Made by a program: the position numbers and the translations under genes. Shown here in pieces: positions 22,942-30,719 of a DNA stretch of 35,464 nt (the first letter of the stretch is position 1; every line of letters starts with the position of its first letter). The stretch spans positions 1-35,464 of the forward strand of contig NZ_JBMGQR010000044.1 in the NCBI RefSeq assembly GCF_049059935.1, read 5' to 3'. The notes beneath the pieces are model-generated. The model ran no database searches, was not told the origin of the DNA, and saw only the letters and a program-made list of their open reading frames with translations. Source of the DNA: JAURVT01 sp049059935. Its GTDB lineage: Bacteria > Actinomycetota > Actinomycetes > Propionibacteriales > Nocardioidaceae.

Positions 22942-23952
22942 CTATTTCCCGTCGTTCCGGGGATCCATCAGCGTGACGATGCGCTCGAGGTCGTCGATCG
23001 ACGCGAACTCCACCGTGATCCGGCCCTTGGACCGACCGAGGTCGACCTTGACGCGGGTGTCGTAGCGGTCGGACAGGCGGCCAGCGAGGTCCGCCAGACG
23101 CGGCGCCGTCGGCCGGTTGGTGCGGCGTCGGACGGGCGCCTCCTGGTCGTCCTCGCCGACGGCGACGATCTCCTCGAGCGCTCGCACCGACAGGCCCTCG
23201 GCGACGACGCGGGCCGCGAGACGGTCCTGGCGGTCGGCGTCCTCGACGGCGACCAGGCTGCGCGCGTGGCCGGCCGACAGCACGCCGGCGGCGACGCGTC
23301 GCTGGACCGCCGGGGTGAGCCGCAGCAGGCGCAGCGTGTTGCTGATCTGGGGCCGGCTGCGGCCGATGCGCTGGGCCAGCTCGTCGTGGGTGCAGTCGAA
23401 GTCGTCGATCAGCTGGCGGTAGGCCGCAGCCTCCTCCAGCGGGTTCAGCTGCGAGCGGTGCAGGTTCTCCAGCAGCGCGTCGCGAAGCATGTCCTCGTCG
23501 GCGGTCTCGCGGACGATGGCCGGGATCGTGTCGAGGCCGGCCTCCTGGGTGGCGCGCCACCGTCGCTCGCCCATGATCAGCTCGTAGGCGCCCTCCCCCG
23601 CGGGGCGGACGACGACCGGCTGCAGCAGGCCGATCTCGCGGATCGAGTGCACCAGCTCGGCGAGGGCGTCCTCGTCGAACACCTCGCGCGGCTGGCGAGC
23701 GTTGGGCGTGATGGAGCCGACGGGCAGCTCGGCGAAGCGCGCGCCTGCGACGGTCGCGAGGTCGTCGCCGGGCGTCGCGGGGGACGCCGGCGCTGCGGGC
23801 GGCGGCGCGCCGATCCAGTCGCGGCCGACGTCGCCGGCCGTGGGCGAGGCGACGTCCGAGGGCGACGGGGTGGGTGCGGCCGACGGCGACTCCGCCGGCG
23901 CCTGGGGGATCAGCGCGCCGAGCCCACGGCCCAGTCCACGTCGTTGGCTCAT
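22942..23952 (-). CDS. parB: Chromosome partitioning protein ParB
   Basis: This 336-residue CTP-dependent clamp loads at parS and organises the origin region. After a basic MSQRRGLGRGLGALIP head that probably contacts ParA, and a Pro/Ala linker, the core starts near residue 73 with ARFAELPVGSITPNARQPR. The CTP/arginine patch GERRWRA is at 128-134, ENLHR at 162-166 and the helix-turn-helix at about 187-211. The C-terminal dimer domain ends RIVTLMDPRNDGK. The ATG at 23952 overlaps the parA stop (ATGA), so the genes are coupled. Three parS-like sites lie within 2 kb upstream. Confidence 0.97.
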   Translation of the reverse strand: MSQRRGLGRGLGALIPQAPAESPSAAPTPSPSDVASPTAGDVGRDWIGAPPPAAPASPATPGDDLATVAGARFAELPVGSITPNARQPREVFDEDALAELVHSIREIGLLQPVVVRPAGEGAYELIMGERRWRATQEAGLDTIPAIVRETADEDMLRDALLENLHRSQLNPLEEAAAYRQLIDDFDCTHDELAQRIGRSRPQISNTLRLLRLTPAVQRRVAAGVLSAGHARSLVAVEDADRQDRLAARVVAEGLSVRALEEIVAVGEDDQEAPVRRRTNRPTAPRLADLAGRLSDRYDTRVKVDLGRSKGRITVEFASIDDLERIVTLMDPRNDGK

Positions 23953-24977
23953 CGGTCCTCCTGGGTCGGGCGGGTGCGGGGGGTGCTGCCGCTCTCGGCG
24001 ATCTCGCGGGCTGCCTCGAGGTAGCACAGCGAACCGGGCGAGCTGGGGTCGTAGGTGAGCACGCTCTGCTGGTAGCTCGGCGCCTCGGAGATCCGCACCG
24101 AGCGGGGGATCGCCGTCCGCAGCACCTTGTCGCCGAAGTGGGTGCGCACCTCCTCGGCCACGCCGGCCGACAGCCGCGTGCGGGCATCGTGCATCGTCAG
24201 CAGGATCGTGGAGACGTCGAGGTCGCGGTTCAGGTGGTTCTTGACCAGGTCGACGTTGCGCAGCAGCTGGCCGAGGCCTTCCAGCGCGTAGTACTCGCAC
24301 TGGATCGGGATCAGCATCTCGCGCCCGGCGACCAGCGCGTTGACGGTGAGCAGTCCCAGCGAGGGTGGGCAGTCGACGAAGACGTAGTCGATCCGCGCGC
24401 CCGCCTCCTCACGCTCGGCGAGGAAGGCCTCCAGGGACCGCTCGAGCCGTGACTCGCGCGCCACCAGCGACACCAGCTCGATCTCGGCCCCGGCGAGGTC
24501 GATCGACGCGGGCAGCACCTCGAGGCCGTCGATGTCGGGGCAGCCCACGACGAGGTCGTCCATCGGCGTGCCCTCGACCAGCGCCTCGTACACCCCCGGC
24601 GTGCCCTGGTTGTGCTCGATGCTCAACGCGGTCGAGGCGTTGCCCTGCGGGTCGAGGTCGATGACCAGCACGTGCTGACCGTGCATCGCCATGGCCGCAG
24701 CGACGTTGACGGTGGTCGTGGTCTTGCCGACCCCGCCCTTCTGGTTCGCGACGACGAACACCCGGGTGCGGTCGGGTCGCGGGAAGTCGGTCCCGCCGGC
24801 CACGCGGGCCTGGCGGTCGACGTGCTCGGCCACCTCGCGGGCGAGCGGCGTGTTGGCGTCCTCGAACATCACGTGGTCTGCGATCTCCTCCGCACTCGGG
24901 ACGGACCGACGCAGCGGGCCGCCTGCGGTGCCGCGGACCGCCGAGGCGGCCGGGCTCCTGTGGTCGTGCTGGTTCAT
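23949..24977 (-). CDS. parA: Chromosome partitioning ATPase ParA
   Basis: This 342-residue Walker-type ATPase has the deviant P-loop KGGVGKTTT at 80-88, DLDPQGNAS, and the Walker B segment YVFVDCPPSLGLLTVNAL. The C-terminal text SVRISEAPSYQQSVLTYDP is typical of chromosomal ParA. The N-terminal 70 residues are polar and variable. It forms nucleoid-bound dimers that pull ParB-parS complexes toward the pole. GAGGAG 4-5 bases before ATG 24977 supports the start. Two parS sites lie in its upstream region and could let ParB affect its transcription. Confidence 0.97.
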   Translation of the reverse strand: MNQHDHRSPAASAVRGTAGGPLRRSVPSAEEIADHVMFEDANTPLAREVAEHVDRQARVAGGTDFPRPDRTRVFVVANQKGGVGKTTTTVNVAAAMAMHGQHVLVIDLDPQGNASTALSIEHNQGTPGVYEALVEGTPMDDLVVGCPDIDGLEVLPASIDLAGAEIELVSLVARESRLERSLEAFLAEREEAGARIDYVFVDCPPSLGLLTVNALVAGREMLIPIQCEYYALEGLGQLLRNVDLVKNHLNRDLDVSTILLTMHDARTRLSAGVAEEVRTHFGDKVLRTAIPRSVRISEAPSYQQSVLTYDPSSPGSLCYLEAAREIAESGSTPRTRPTQEDR

Positions 24978-25007
24978 GCTCTCCTCGACCGGGAGTGCCG
25001 GTCCATC

Positions 25008-25021
25008 GTTTCACGTGGAAC
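25008..25021. promoter_or_regulatory. parS site 1
   Basis: GTTTCACGTGGAAC differs by one base from the 14-base parS core GTTTCACGTGAAAC and lies 31 bases upstream of the parA start. Confidence 0.88.
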
Positions 25022-25040
25022 ACCGTCGCCACCCGTGGTG

Positions 25041-25054
25041 GTTCCACGTGAAAC
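25041..25054. promoter_or_regulatory. parS site 2
   Basis: GTTCCACGTGAAAC is the reverse complement of site 1, so the pair is inverted with 19 bases between. It is in the parA-rsmG gap. Confidence 0.88.
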
Positions 25055-25103
25055 AGGCGGTGCGATGACCACGAACGTCATGCTCTCACGTGGCCGGGAC
25101 GAC

Positions 25104-25781
25104 TCAGGGGGACGTCGGGGCGTCCAGGGACGATCCGTGCCGGGGCACCCGGACCACCGTCGCCGCCGGGTCGACGACACCGACACCGCAGCGCACGACG
25201 TCGGGTGCGCCGCCGCCGGCCGCCTCGACCTCGGCCAGGTCGCGATCGATCTCGGCCGGCGCCGACTCGCCCTTGAGGGCGGCGACGTGGCCGGACGGCG
25301 TGGTCAGCGGCAGGCACCAGCGCACCAGACGGGCCAGGGGAGCCAGAGCCCTGCTGACGACGACGTCGGCCGACACGGTGCCCACCGCGTCCTCGGCCCG
25401 GAGCCGGACCACCTGCACGCGGTCGGCGAGGTCGAGCTCGTCGACCACCTCGTCCAGGAAGGTCGCGCGACGCTTCAGTGGCTCGACGAGCACCAGGTGC
25501 AGGTCGGGCCGGGCCAGGGCGATCGGGATGCCGGGCAGGCCCGCGCCGCTGCCGACGTCGGCGACGGTGCCGCCGTGGGGCAGCACCTCGGCCATCACGG
25601 CGGAGTTCAGCAGGTGCCGGTCCCACAGGCGGCCGGTCTCACGCGGCCCGATCAGGCCACGCTCGACCCCGGCCCCGGCCAGCAGGTCGGCGTACCGCTC
25701 GGCCAGCGGGAGCGCAGAGCCGAACACCCCCGCGGCCGAGGCCGGCGGGGGTGTTCCACGTGAAACGTCGGCGTCGCTCAC
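25104..25781 (-). CDS. rsmG: 16S rRNA (guanine527-N7)-methyltransferase
   Basis: This 225-residue SAM-dependent methyltransferase modifies G527 of 16S rRNA. Motif I is VADVGSGAGLPGIPIAL, and LVEPLKRRATFL and DVVVSRALAPL are also family signatures. The N-terminal helix text ERYADLLAGAGVERGLIGPRE and RLWDRHLLNSAV is classical GidB. The GTG start overlaps the jag stop by four bases. Codons 5-10 (DVSRGT) contain a parS site, so the extreme N-terminus is shaped by DNA function. The C-terminal end is followed by the parA promoter region. Confidence 0.95.
   Translation of the reverse strand: MSDADVSRGTPPPASAAGVFGSALPLAERYADLLAGAGVERGLIGPRETGRLWDRHLLNSAVMAEVLPHGGTVADVGSGAGLPGIPIALARPDLHLVLVEPLKRRATFLDEVVDELDLADRVQVVRLRAEDAVGTVSADVVVSRALAPLARLVRWCLPLTTPSGHVAALKGESAPAEIDRDLAEVEAAGGGAPDVVRCGVGVVDPAATVVRVPRHGSSLDAPTSP
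25753..25766. promoter_or_regulatory. parS site 3, inside rsmG
   Basis: GTTCCACGTGAAAC lies entirely within the coding sequence for the first residues of rsmG (VSRGT on the minus strand) and is identical to site 2. Confidence 0.88.
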
Positions 25782-26371
25782 GTCGCGGGCAGCACGACCA
25801 CGCAGCGACGCGGCTCGACACCCTCGGACTCGCTGTTCAGCCCGGCGTCGGCCACCGCGTCGTGGACCACCTTGCGCTCGAAGGGCGTCATGGGGGAGAG
25901 CTTGAGCGTCTCGCCGGACGCCTGCACCTCCGCGATGGCCTGCGTGGCGATGTCGACCAGCTCGGCGCGACGCTGCGCACGGAACCCCGCGACGTCCAGC
26001 ATCAGCCGGCTGCGCTCGCCGGTCTCACGGAACACGGCCAGGCGGGTCAGCTCCTGCAGTGCCTCGAGCACGTCGCCGCCGGGGCCCACGAGCTCGTCCA
26101 GGTCGCCGCCGACGATCGAGACCGACGCGCGGTTGCCGTCGACGTCGAGGTCGATGTCGCCGTCGAGGTCCGCGATGTCGAGCAGCTCCTCGAGGAAGTC
26201 GGCGGCGACGTCGCCCTCGTTCTCCAGACGCTCACGACGGGAGGGCTGGCCCGGGGTATCGGCGCCCTCGGCCGAGGCGGCGGTGTCGGCCACGGCCTCG
26301 TCGGCCGCGCCCTGGGTCGAGGTGTCGTCGGTGGAGGTGGTCGTGTCGCTCGTGTCCTGCTCGGTGGTCAT
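25778..26371 (-). CDS. jag: RNA-binding protein Jag/KhpB (KH and R3H domains)
   Basis: This 197-residue protein has an acidic, Thr/Asp-rich N-terminus of about 45 residues. A KH domain follows, whose GxxG loop is in DELVGPGGDVLEALQ. Then comes an R3H domain with the usual SPMTPFERKVVHDAV block. KhpB proteins bind RNA together with KhpA and influence cell elongation and division. It lies between yidC (6-base gap) and rsmG (4-base overlap) in the rpmH operon. The separate Jag N-terminal domain of firmicutes is not visible, as is usual in actinobacteria. Confidence 0.93.
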   Translation of the reverse strand: MTTEQDTSDTTTSTDDTSTQGAADEAVADTAASAEGADTPGQPSRRERLENEGDVAADFLEELLDIADLDGDIDLDVDGNRASVSIVGGDLDELVGPGGDVLEALQELTRLAVFRETGERSRLMLDVAGFRAQRRAELVDIATQAIAEVQASGETLKLSPMTPFERKVVHDAVADAGLNSESEGVEPRRCVVVLPAT

Positions 26372-26377
26372 CCCCGC

Positions 26378-27403
26378 TCACTTCTTCTTGGCTCGTTGCT
26401 GGGCACCCGGGCGGGCGCCTCCGGCGTTCTTCTTGCGCTGGTTGCGCGTCTGCTTCTTGGGCTGCTGACGCAGCGCCTTGGCCTCCTCGGCCTGCTTCTC
26501 GGCCTCGGCCTGCGCCTTGGCCTTCTCGACCGGGTCCTCGGCGACGGTCTTGCCGCGCTTGGCGTCGCGCTCCTGCTTGGCCTTGAACGCGGGCGTGCCC
26601 GGGGCCGGGTTGTTGCGGATCACGTAGAACTGCTGGCCCATGGTCCAGGTGTTCGAGGTCGTCCAGTACAGCAGCACGCCGACCGGGAAGGCCACGCCGC
26701 CGATGGCGAAGACGAAGGGGAGCACGTAGAGCAGGAGCTTCTGCTGCTGGGCGTACTGACCGCTCATCGCCTCGGCCGGCATGTTCTTGGTCATCAGCTG
26801 GCGCTGGGTCATGAAGGTGGTGATGCACATCAGCACCACCAGCGTCGCGGTGATGATCTTGACGTTGATCGTCGAGTCACCGAGCTCGAAGACGCCACCG
26901 CCGCCGGAGAAGCGGTCACCGATCCGGACGCCCAGCAGCTGGGCCTCGGCGATCGAGACGGCCTGGGTGGTGGTGAGGAAGCCCTCGGCCTGCTGGCGGA
27001 CGGCCGCGTGGTCGATCAGCCGGAACAGCGCGAAGAACACCGGCATCTGCAGCAGCAGCGGCAGGCAGGACGCGAACGGGTTGGTGCCCGCGTCCTTGAA
27101 CAGCTTCATCTGCTCCTGGGCCATCCGCTCGCGGTCGTGGCCGTACTTCTTCTGCAGCTCCTTGATCTTGGGCTGCAGCAGCTGCATGTTGCGGCTGCTC
27201 TTGATCTGCTTGACGAACAGCGGGATCAGCAGGGCGCGGATGGTGACCGTGAGACCGATGATCGACAGCGCCCACGTCCAGCCCGAGTCCTCGGGCAGGC
27301 CGATGGTCGTGAAGATCCAGTGCCACGCGAGCATCACGGCCGACACCGCGTAGTACAGCGGCGTCATGATCCCGTGGCCCAGTGACGAGAGTGCGTCCAG
27401 CAT
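26378..27403 (-). CDS. yidC: Membrane protein insertase YidC
   Basis: This 341-residue Oxa1/YidC/Alb3 insertase has about five membrane segments. It includes WALSIIGLTVTIRALLIPLFVKQIKSS with the conserved groove arginine, then KIKELQKKYGHDRERMAQEQMKLFK (cytoplasmic hairpin), GTNPFASCLPLLLQMPVFFALF and PVGVLLYWTTSNTWTMGQQ. The C-terminal 70 residues are Lys/Ala/Glu-rich with a basic end that likely binds the ribosome. AAGGAG 4 bases before ATG 27403 supports the start, and that codon overlaps the yidD stop by one base. It inserts membrane proteins with or without SecYEG. Confidence 0.96.
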   Translation of the reverse strand: MLDALSSLGHGIMTPLYYAVSAVMLAWHWIFTTIGLPEDSGWTWALSIIGLTVTIRALLIPLFVKQIKSSRNMQLLQPKIKELQKKYGHDRERMAQEQMKLFKDAGTNPFASCLPLLLQMPVFFALFRLIDHAAVRQQAEGFLTTTQAVSIAEAQLLGVRIGDRFSGGGGVFELGDSTINVKIITATLVVLMCITTFMTQRQLMTKNMPAEAMSGQYAQQQKLLLYVLPFVFAIGGVAFPVGVLLYWTTSNTWTMGQQFYVIRNNPAPGTPAFKAKQERDAKRGKTVAEDPVEKAKAQAEAEKQAEEAKALRQQPKKQTRNQRKKNAGGARPGAQQRAKKK

Positions 27404-27717
27404 CAGGCTCCTTGGTTCCCGGCGACCAGGGCCGCCTCGTTGGTGAGAAGTCGTGGTGCGGCGGGCGTCTCGCCCTGCTGCTCGAGGTAGCGACGCTCGG
27501 CGTCCGACCCGGGCACGTAGTCGACGCCGCCCTCGGCCCAGGGGTGGCAGCGGCCGACGCGGCGGGCCGCGAGCCAGCTGCCGCGGGCGGCCCCGTGGGT
27601 CTGGACGGCGTCGAGCGCGTAGGCCGAGCAGCTCGGGTGGTACCGGCAGACCTGGCCGTACAGCGGGCTGATCGCGTAGCGGTAGCCGCGCAGGGCCAGC
27701 ACGAGCAGCGACCTCAT
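27403..27717 (-). CDS. yidD: Membrane protein insertion efficiency factor YidD
   Basis: This 104-residue member of the UPF0161 family has the core LALRGYRYAISPLYGQVCRYHPSCSAYALDAVQTHGAARGSWLAARRVGRCHPW with the three conserved cysteines. The C-terminal 35 residues are variable. It sits at the membrane through an amphipathic helix and assists YidC. The start overlaps the rnpA stop (ATGA). Confidence 0.95.
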   Translation of the reverse strand: MRSLLVLALRGYRYAISPLYGQVCRYHPSCSAYALDAVQTHGAARGSWLAARRVGRCHPWAEGGVDYVPGSDAERRYLEQQGETPAAPRLLTNEAALVAGNQGA

Positions 27718-28082
27718 CGGGCCGTGTCCTCGCGAGGGCGCTGCGCGCGTGCCAGGGCACCGTCGAGGTCGCGCGCCAGCTCGTCGAACGAGCGCGTCGC
27801 CGACGGCGGCAACGCGCGCACGACGAGGCGGGTGCCCATGGGCAGGGTGTCCAATCGGTCGGCGACCAGGTGGCGCAGGCGGCGCTTGACGCGGTTGCGC
27901 GTCACCGCCGGCCCCACGGACCGACCGGTGACCAAGCCCACCTCCCGCGAGGGTACGTCGGAGCCCCTGACGTCGACCACCGCCAGGTGGACGACCAGGC
28001 TCGACGTCCCGGCACGACGGCCACGACGACGGGTGGAGCCGAACTCACGCCCGTCGCGCATCCGCACGGCCGGGGGCAGCAC
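27714..28082 (-). CDS. rnpA: Ribonuclease P protein component
   Basis: This 122-residue basic protein partners the RNase P RNA in tRNA 5' maturation. The RNR signature AVTRNRVKRRLRHLV is clear, with LVVHLAVVDV and RLVVRALPPSA forming the fold. The start is GTG 28082, 6 bases after the rpmH stop, the classical rpmH-rnpA arrangement. Confidence 0.95.
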   Translation of the reverse strand: MLPPAVRMRDGREFGSTRRRGRRAGTSSLVVHLAVVDVRGSDVPSREVGLVTGRSVGPAVTRNRVKRRLRHLVADRLDTLPMGTRLVVRALPPSATRSFDELARDLDGALARAQRPREDTAR

Positions 28083-28088
28083 GTGGGA

Positions 28089-28226
28089 TCAGGCCGACAG
28101 CTTCGCGCGACCCTTGGTGCGGCGCGCGGCGAGGATGGCGCGGCCCGCACGGGTGCGCATGCGCAGCCGGAAGCCGTGCTTCTTGCTGCGACGGCGGTTG
28201 TTCGGCTGGAAGGTGCGCTTGCTCAC
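28089..28226 (-). CDS. rpmH: 50S ribosomal protein L34
   Basis: This 45-residue basic protein reads KRTFQPNNRRRSKKHGFR, then MRTRAGRAILAARRTKGR, which is diagnostic of L34. The start is GTG 28226 (SKRTFQP); the open frame upstream is not conserved. It is the first gene of the rpmH-rnpA-yidD-yidC-jag-rsmG operon and has its own promoter at 28360-28389. Confidence 0.97.
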   Translation of the reverse strand: MSKRTFQPNNRRRSKKHGFRLRMRTRAGRAILAARRTKGRAKLSA

Positions 28227-28359
28227 GGGGAAGACTCCTGATCTGGTGGTCCACGGACGGTCTCGGACTCGATTCCACCGCCCGCCCGCCAACAGGCACG
28301 CCAGAGGCGGCCGGGCTGCGCGGGCATGCGGCAGGAGTCGAGTAGACCTCGACCGCACC

Positions 28360-28389
28360 ACGGTACGGGGCGCCCGTCCGGCCGGTCAA
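28360..28389 (-). promoter_or_regulatory. rpmH promoter
   Basis: On the minus strand TTGACC (28389-28384), an 18-base spacer and TACCGT (28365-28360) form a good housekeeping promoter, giving a leader of about 130 bases before rpmH. The rest of the 441-base rpmH-dnaA gap (28227-28667) holds the dnaA promoter and DnaA boxes described separately. Confidence 0.65.
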
Positions 28390-28475
28390 ACCGCACTACA
28401 ACACGACCCGCCTCCGGTCCACCACCCACGCCGCCCGCGCGTCGGCCGAACGACCGTCCCGGGGCGTCCCGGGAT

Positions 28476-28484
28476 TGTGGACAA
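28476..28484 (-). promoter_or_regulatory. DnaA box
   Basis: TGTGGACAA is the exact complement of the actinobacterial DnaA box TTGTCCACA. It lies 4 bases upstream of the dnaA -35. Confidence 0.8.
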
Positions 28485-28488
28485 CCGA

Positions 28489-28517
28489 TTGATGCGCCTG
28501 CGGGCGGCTGTTAGCGT
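28489..28517 (+). promoter_or_regulatory. dnaA promoter
   Basis: TTGATG (28489-28494), a 17-base spacer and TAGCGT (28512-28517) form a well-spaced housekeeping promoter, with about 145 bases of leader before dnaA. Perfect DnaA boxes on both sides suggest autoregulation. Confidence 0.65.
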
Positions 28518-28534
28518 CGGCCGGGTTCGGTGCG

Positions 28535-28543
28535 TTGTCCACA
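28535..28543 (+). promoter_or_regulatory. DnaA box
   Basis: TTGTCCACA is a perfect box 17 bases downstream of the dnaA -10. Two more degenerate boxes, TGTGGAAAA (28622-28630) and TGTGGACCG (28634-28642), follow in the leader. Confidence 0.8.
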
Positions 28544-28667
28544 GGGATGCTCGTCATCGAGATCCCCGGTATCTCGGGCGAGGAACGACGGTCACCGGTG
28601 GTCGTGCGTTCATGCACAGCATGTGGAAAACAATGTGGACCGACGGTCCGCGCAGAGAGGGGACCGC

Positions 28668-30344
28668 GTGAGCGATCCGACGCAGGACGGCCGGGACGGC
28701 CACCACGACACCGACCCCGGGACGGACCCCGAGCTCGCACAGGCGTGGCTCGAGATCACCGAGACCCTGCCCGCCGGCTCGCGCGCCTGGGTGAGCACCG
28801 CCCGTCCGCTCACGCTCCACGGCAGCACCCTCATTGTCGCCGTGCCCAACGACTTCACCCGGGCCCAGCTCGAGACCCGGCTGCGCTCGCAGCTCGAGGA
28901 CGCCTTCTCCGACCGGCTGAAGCGGTCGATCAACCTCGCGGTGACGATCGACGCGCACCTCGACCTCGACCTGCCGCGCGCCGACGCGGTTGACCGGCGC
29001 GACCTCGGCCACCGCACCGACGGCGGCGGGGAGTCCGGCCCGGCCCCGCTGCCCGCCCCGGACGCCGAGCGCGTCGGCGCACCCGGTGAGCGCCGCGACG
29101 GCGGCTACACCGAGCGCACGTTCGACGACAGCAGGCGACTCGACGACTTGTCGACAAATCGCTATGCCGACGGCAACGGCGGAGACTCGCAGCCCGGCGG
29201 CGGGCGACACATCGGCGACCCCGCCGTGTTCGGCAACGAGGCGAGCACCGCGTTCTCGCCGACGGCACCCCAGGGAGCCACCCGGCCGCCCAACAGCGTG
29301 GCCGACGCGCGCCTCAACCCGCGCTACCTGTTCGAGACGTTCGTCATCGGCTCGTCCAACCGCTTCGCGCACGCGGCGGCGGTCGCCGTCGCGGAAGCAC
29401 CGGGCCGGGCCTACAACCCGCTGATGATCTACGGCGACTCCGGGCTGGGCAAGACGCACCTGCTGCACGCCATCGGCCACTACGTGCGCAGCCTCTACGC
29501 CGGCGCGCGGGTGCGGTACGTGAGCAGCGAGGAGTTCACCAACGACTTCATCAACGCGATCCGCGACGACCGCGCCGCCGGCTTCCAGCGTCGCTACCGC
29601 GAGGTCGACGTCCTGCTGATCGACGACATCCAGTTCCTGGAGGGGAAGATCCAGACGCAGGAGGAGTTCTTCCACACCTTCAACACGCTGCACAACGCCA
29701 ACAAGCAGATCGTCATCACGTCCGACCGGCCGCCGCGCGGGTTCGAGCAGCTCGAGGACCGTCTGCGCAGCCGGTTCGAGTGGGGCCTGACCACCGACGT
29801 CCAGCCGCCCGACCTCGAGACGCGCATCGCGATCCTGCGCAAGAAGGCGACGCTCGAGAAGCTGACGGCGCCCGACGACGTGCTCAGCTTCATCGCGAGC
29901 AAGATCCAGACCAACATCCGCGAGCTGGAGGGCGCCCTCATCCGCGCCACCGCGTTCGCCAGCCTCAACCACCAGCCCGTCGACCTGCAGCTGGCCGAGA
30001 TCGTCCTCAAGGACCTGCTGCCCGAGGGCGGCGAGCCCGAGATCACCGCGGCGATGATCATCGCGCAGACCTCGGCCTACTCCGAGTACTCCATCGACGA
30101 CCTGTGCGGCACGAACCGCAGCCGCGGCCTGGTGCAGGCCCGGCAGATCGCCATGTACCTGTGCCGCGAGCTCACCGAGATGTCGCTGCCCAAGATCGGC
30201 CAGCAGTTCGGCGGACGCGACCACACCACCGTCATGCACGCCGAGCGCAAGATCCGCACGCTGATGGCCGAGCGTCGCAACGTGTTCAACCAGGTCACCG
30301 AGCTCACCAACCGGATCAAGCAGCAGGCCCGTCAGGGCCGCTGA
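28668..30344 (+). CDS. dnaA: Chromosomal replication initiator DnaA
   Basis: This 558-residue initiator has a domain I (LAQAWLEITETLP to about residue 100). A long variable Asp/Gly/Arg-rich domain II follows, to about residue 215. The AAA+ domain starts at LNPRYLFETFVIGSSNRFAHAA, with Walker A GDSGLGKTH (K262) and Walker B LLIDDIQFLEGK (D319, D320). Domain IV ends with the signature CGTNRSRGLVQARQIAMYLCREL and GGRDHTTVMHA. I chose GTG 28668 (SDPTQDG) with AGAGAGGGG upstream; the earlier open frame is not conserved. Within domain II, a palindrome TTGTCGACAA (29148-29157) uses several codons that are rare in this GC-rich context. Confidence 0.97.
   Translation: MSDPTQDGRDGHHDTDPGTDPELAQAWLEITETLPAGSRAWVSTARPLTLHGSTLIVAVPNDFTRAQLETRLRSQLEDAFSDRLKRSINLAVTIDAHLDLDLPRADAVDRRDLGHRTDGGGESGPAPLPAPDAERVGAPGERRDGGYTERTFDDSRRLDDLSTNRYADGNGGDSQPGGGRHIGDPAVFGNEASTAFSPTAPQGATRPPNSVADARLNPRYLFETFVIGSSNRFAHAAAVAVAEAPGRAYNPLMIYGDSGLGKTHLLHAIGHYVRSLYAGARVRYVSSEEFTNDFINAIRDDRAAGFQRRYREVDVLLIDDIQFLEGKIQTQEEFFHTFNTLHNANKQIVITSDRPPRGFEQLEDRLRSRFEWGLTTDVQPPDLETRIAILRKKATLEKLTAPDDVLSFIASKIQTNIRELEGALIRATAFASLNHQPVDLQLAEIVLKDLLPEGGEPEITAAMIIAQTSAYSEYSIDDLCGTNRSRGLVQARQIAMYLCRELTEMSLPKIGQQFGGRDHTTVMHAERKIRTLMAERRNVFNQVTELTNRIKQQARQGR
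29148..29157. promoter_or_regulatory. DnaA-box-like palindrome inside dnaA
   Basis: TTGTCGACAA is a perfect 10-base palindrome, one base from the DnaA box on each strand. It is encoded by TTG, TCG, ACA and AAT codons in the variable linker. The same TTGTCGACA occurs in the ddl-parB gap at 22915-22923. Confidence 0.35.
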
Positions 30345-30719
30345 CACCGGACCCTGTGGTTCCCCAGCTGGGGACGGACGTGTGCACAAACCCCGGTCAC
30401 CCTGTCCACGACCGACGTGCGGCGGTGAACGGTCGGTGGACGGCCGTCGTCCGTCCACGGACGCACGGGGTACGTCCCGGCGACATCCACACGCTGTCCA
30501 CCGCTGGGGACAGCCGCTGACCTGCACCGACGGCCTCCGTCCCCAGGATCCACAGCACCTACGGACACTCCTAGAACAGTTGACGGGAAGGCTGAACGAC
30601 AAGACCTCGACCGCCCGACCTGGGGATATCGGCCCACGCCGGCTCTGAGTAGGGTGGCCCCCGACACCCGCGACGACGCGGGCCCTGTCGTTTCAGGCAC
30701 CCCCGGGAGGCACCGCGCC
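30345..30719. other. Origin of replication oriC (dnaA-dnaN gap)
   Basis: No gene is present in these 375 bases. Degenerate DnaA boxes are dense: TGTGCACAA (30381), CTGTCCACG (30402), GGTGGACGG (30435, reverse), CCGTCCACG (30451), ACATCCACA (30483), CTGTCCACC (30494) and GGATCCACA (30546). No box is a perfect TTGTCCACA, which is usual for actinobacterial origins. A short less GC-rich patch is at 30570-30605. TAGGGT at 30650-30655 is a possible dnaN -10. Confidence 0.85.

Noticed and set aside
25083..25096. CACGTG at 25087-25092 as a fourth parS
   Set aside because: The flanks CTCT and GCCG match the parS arms poorly; it is only a chance hexamer.
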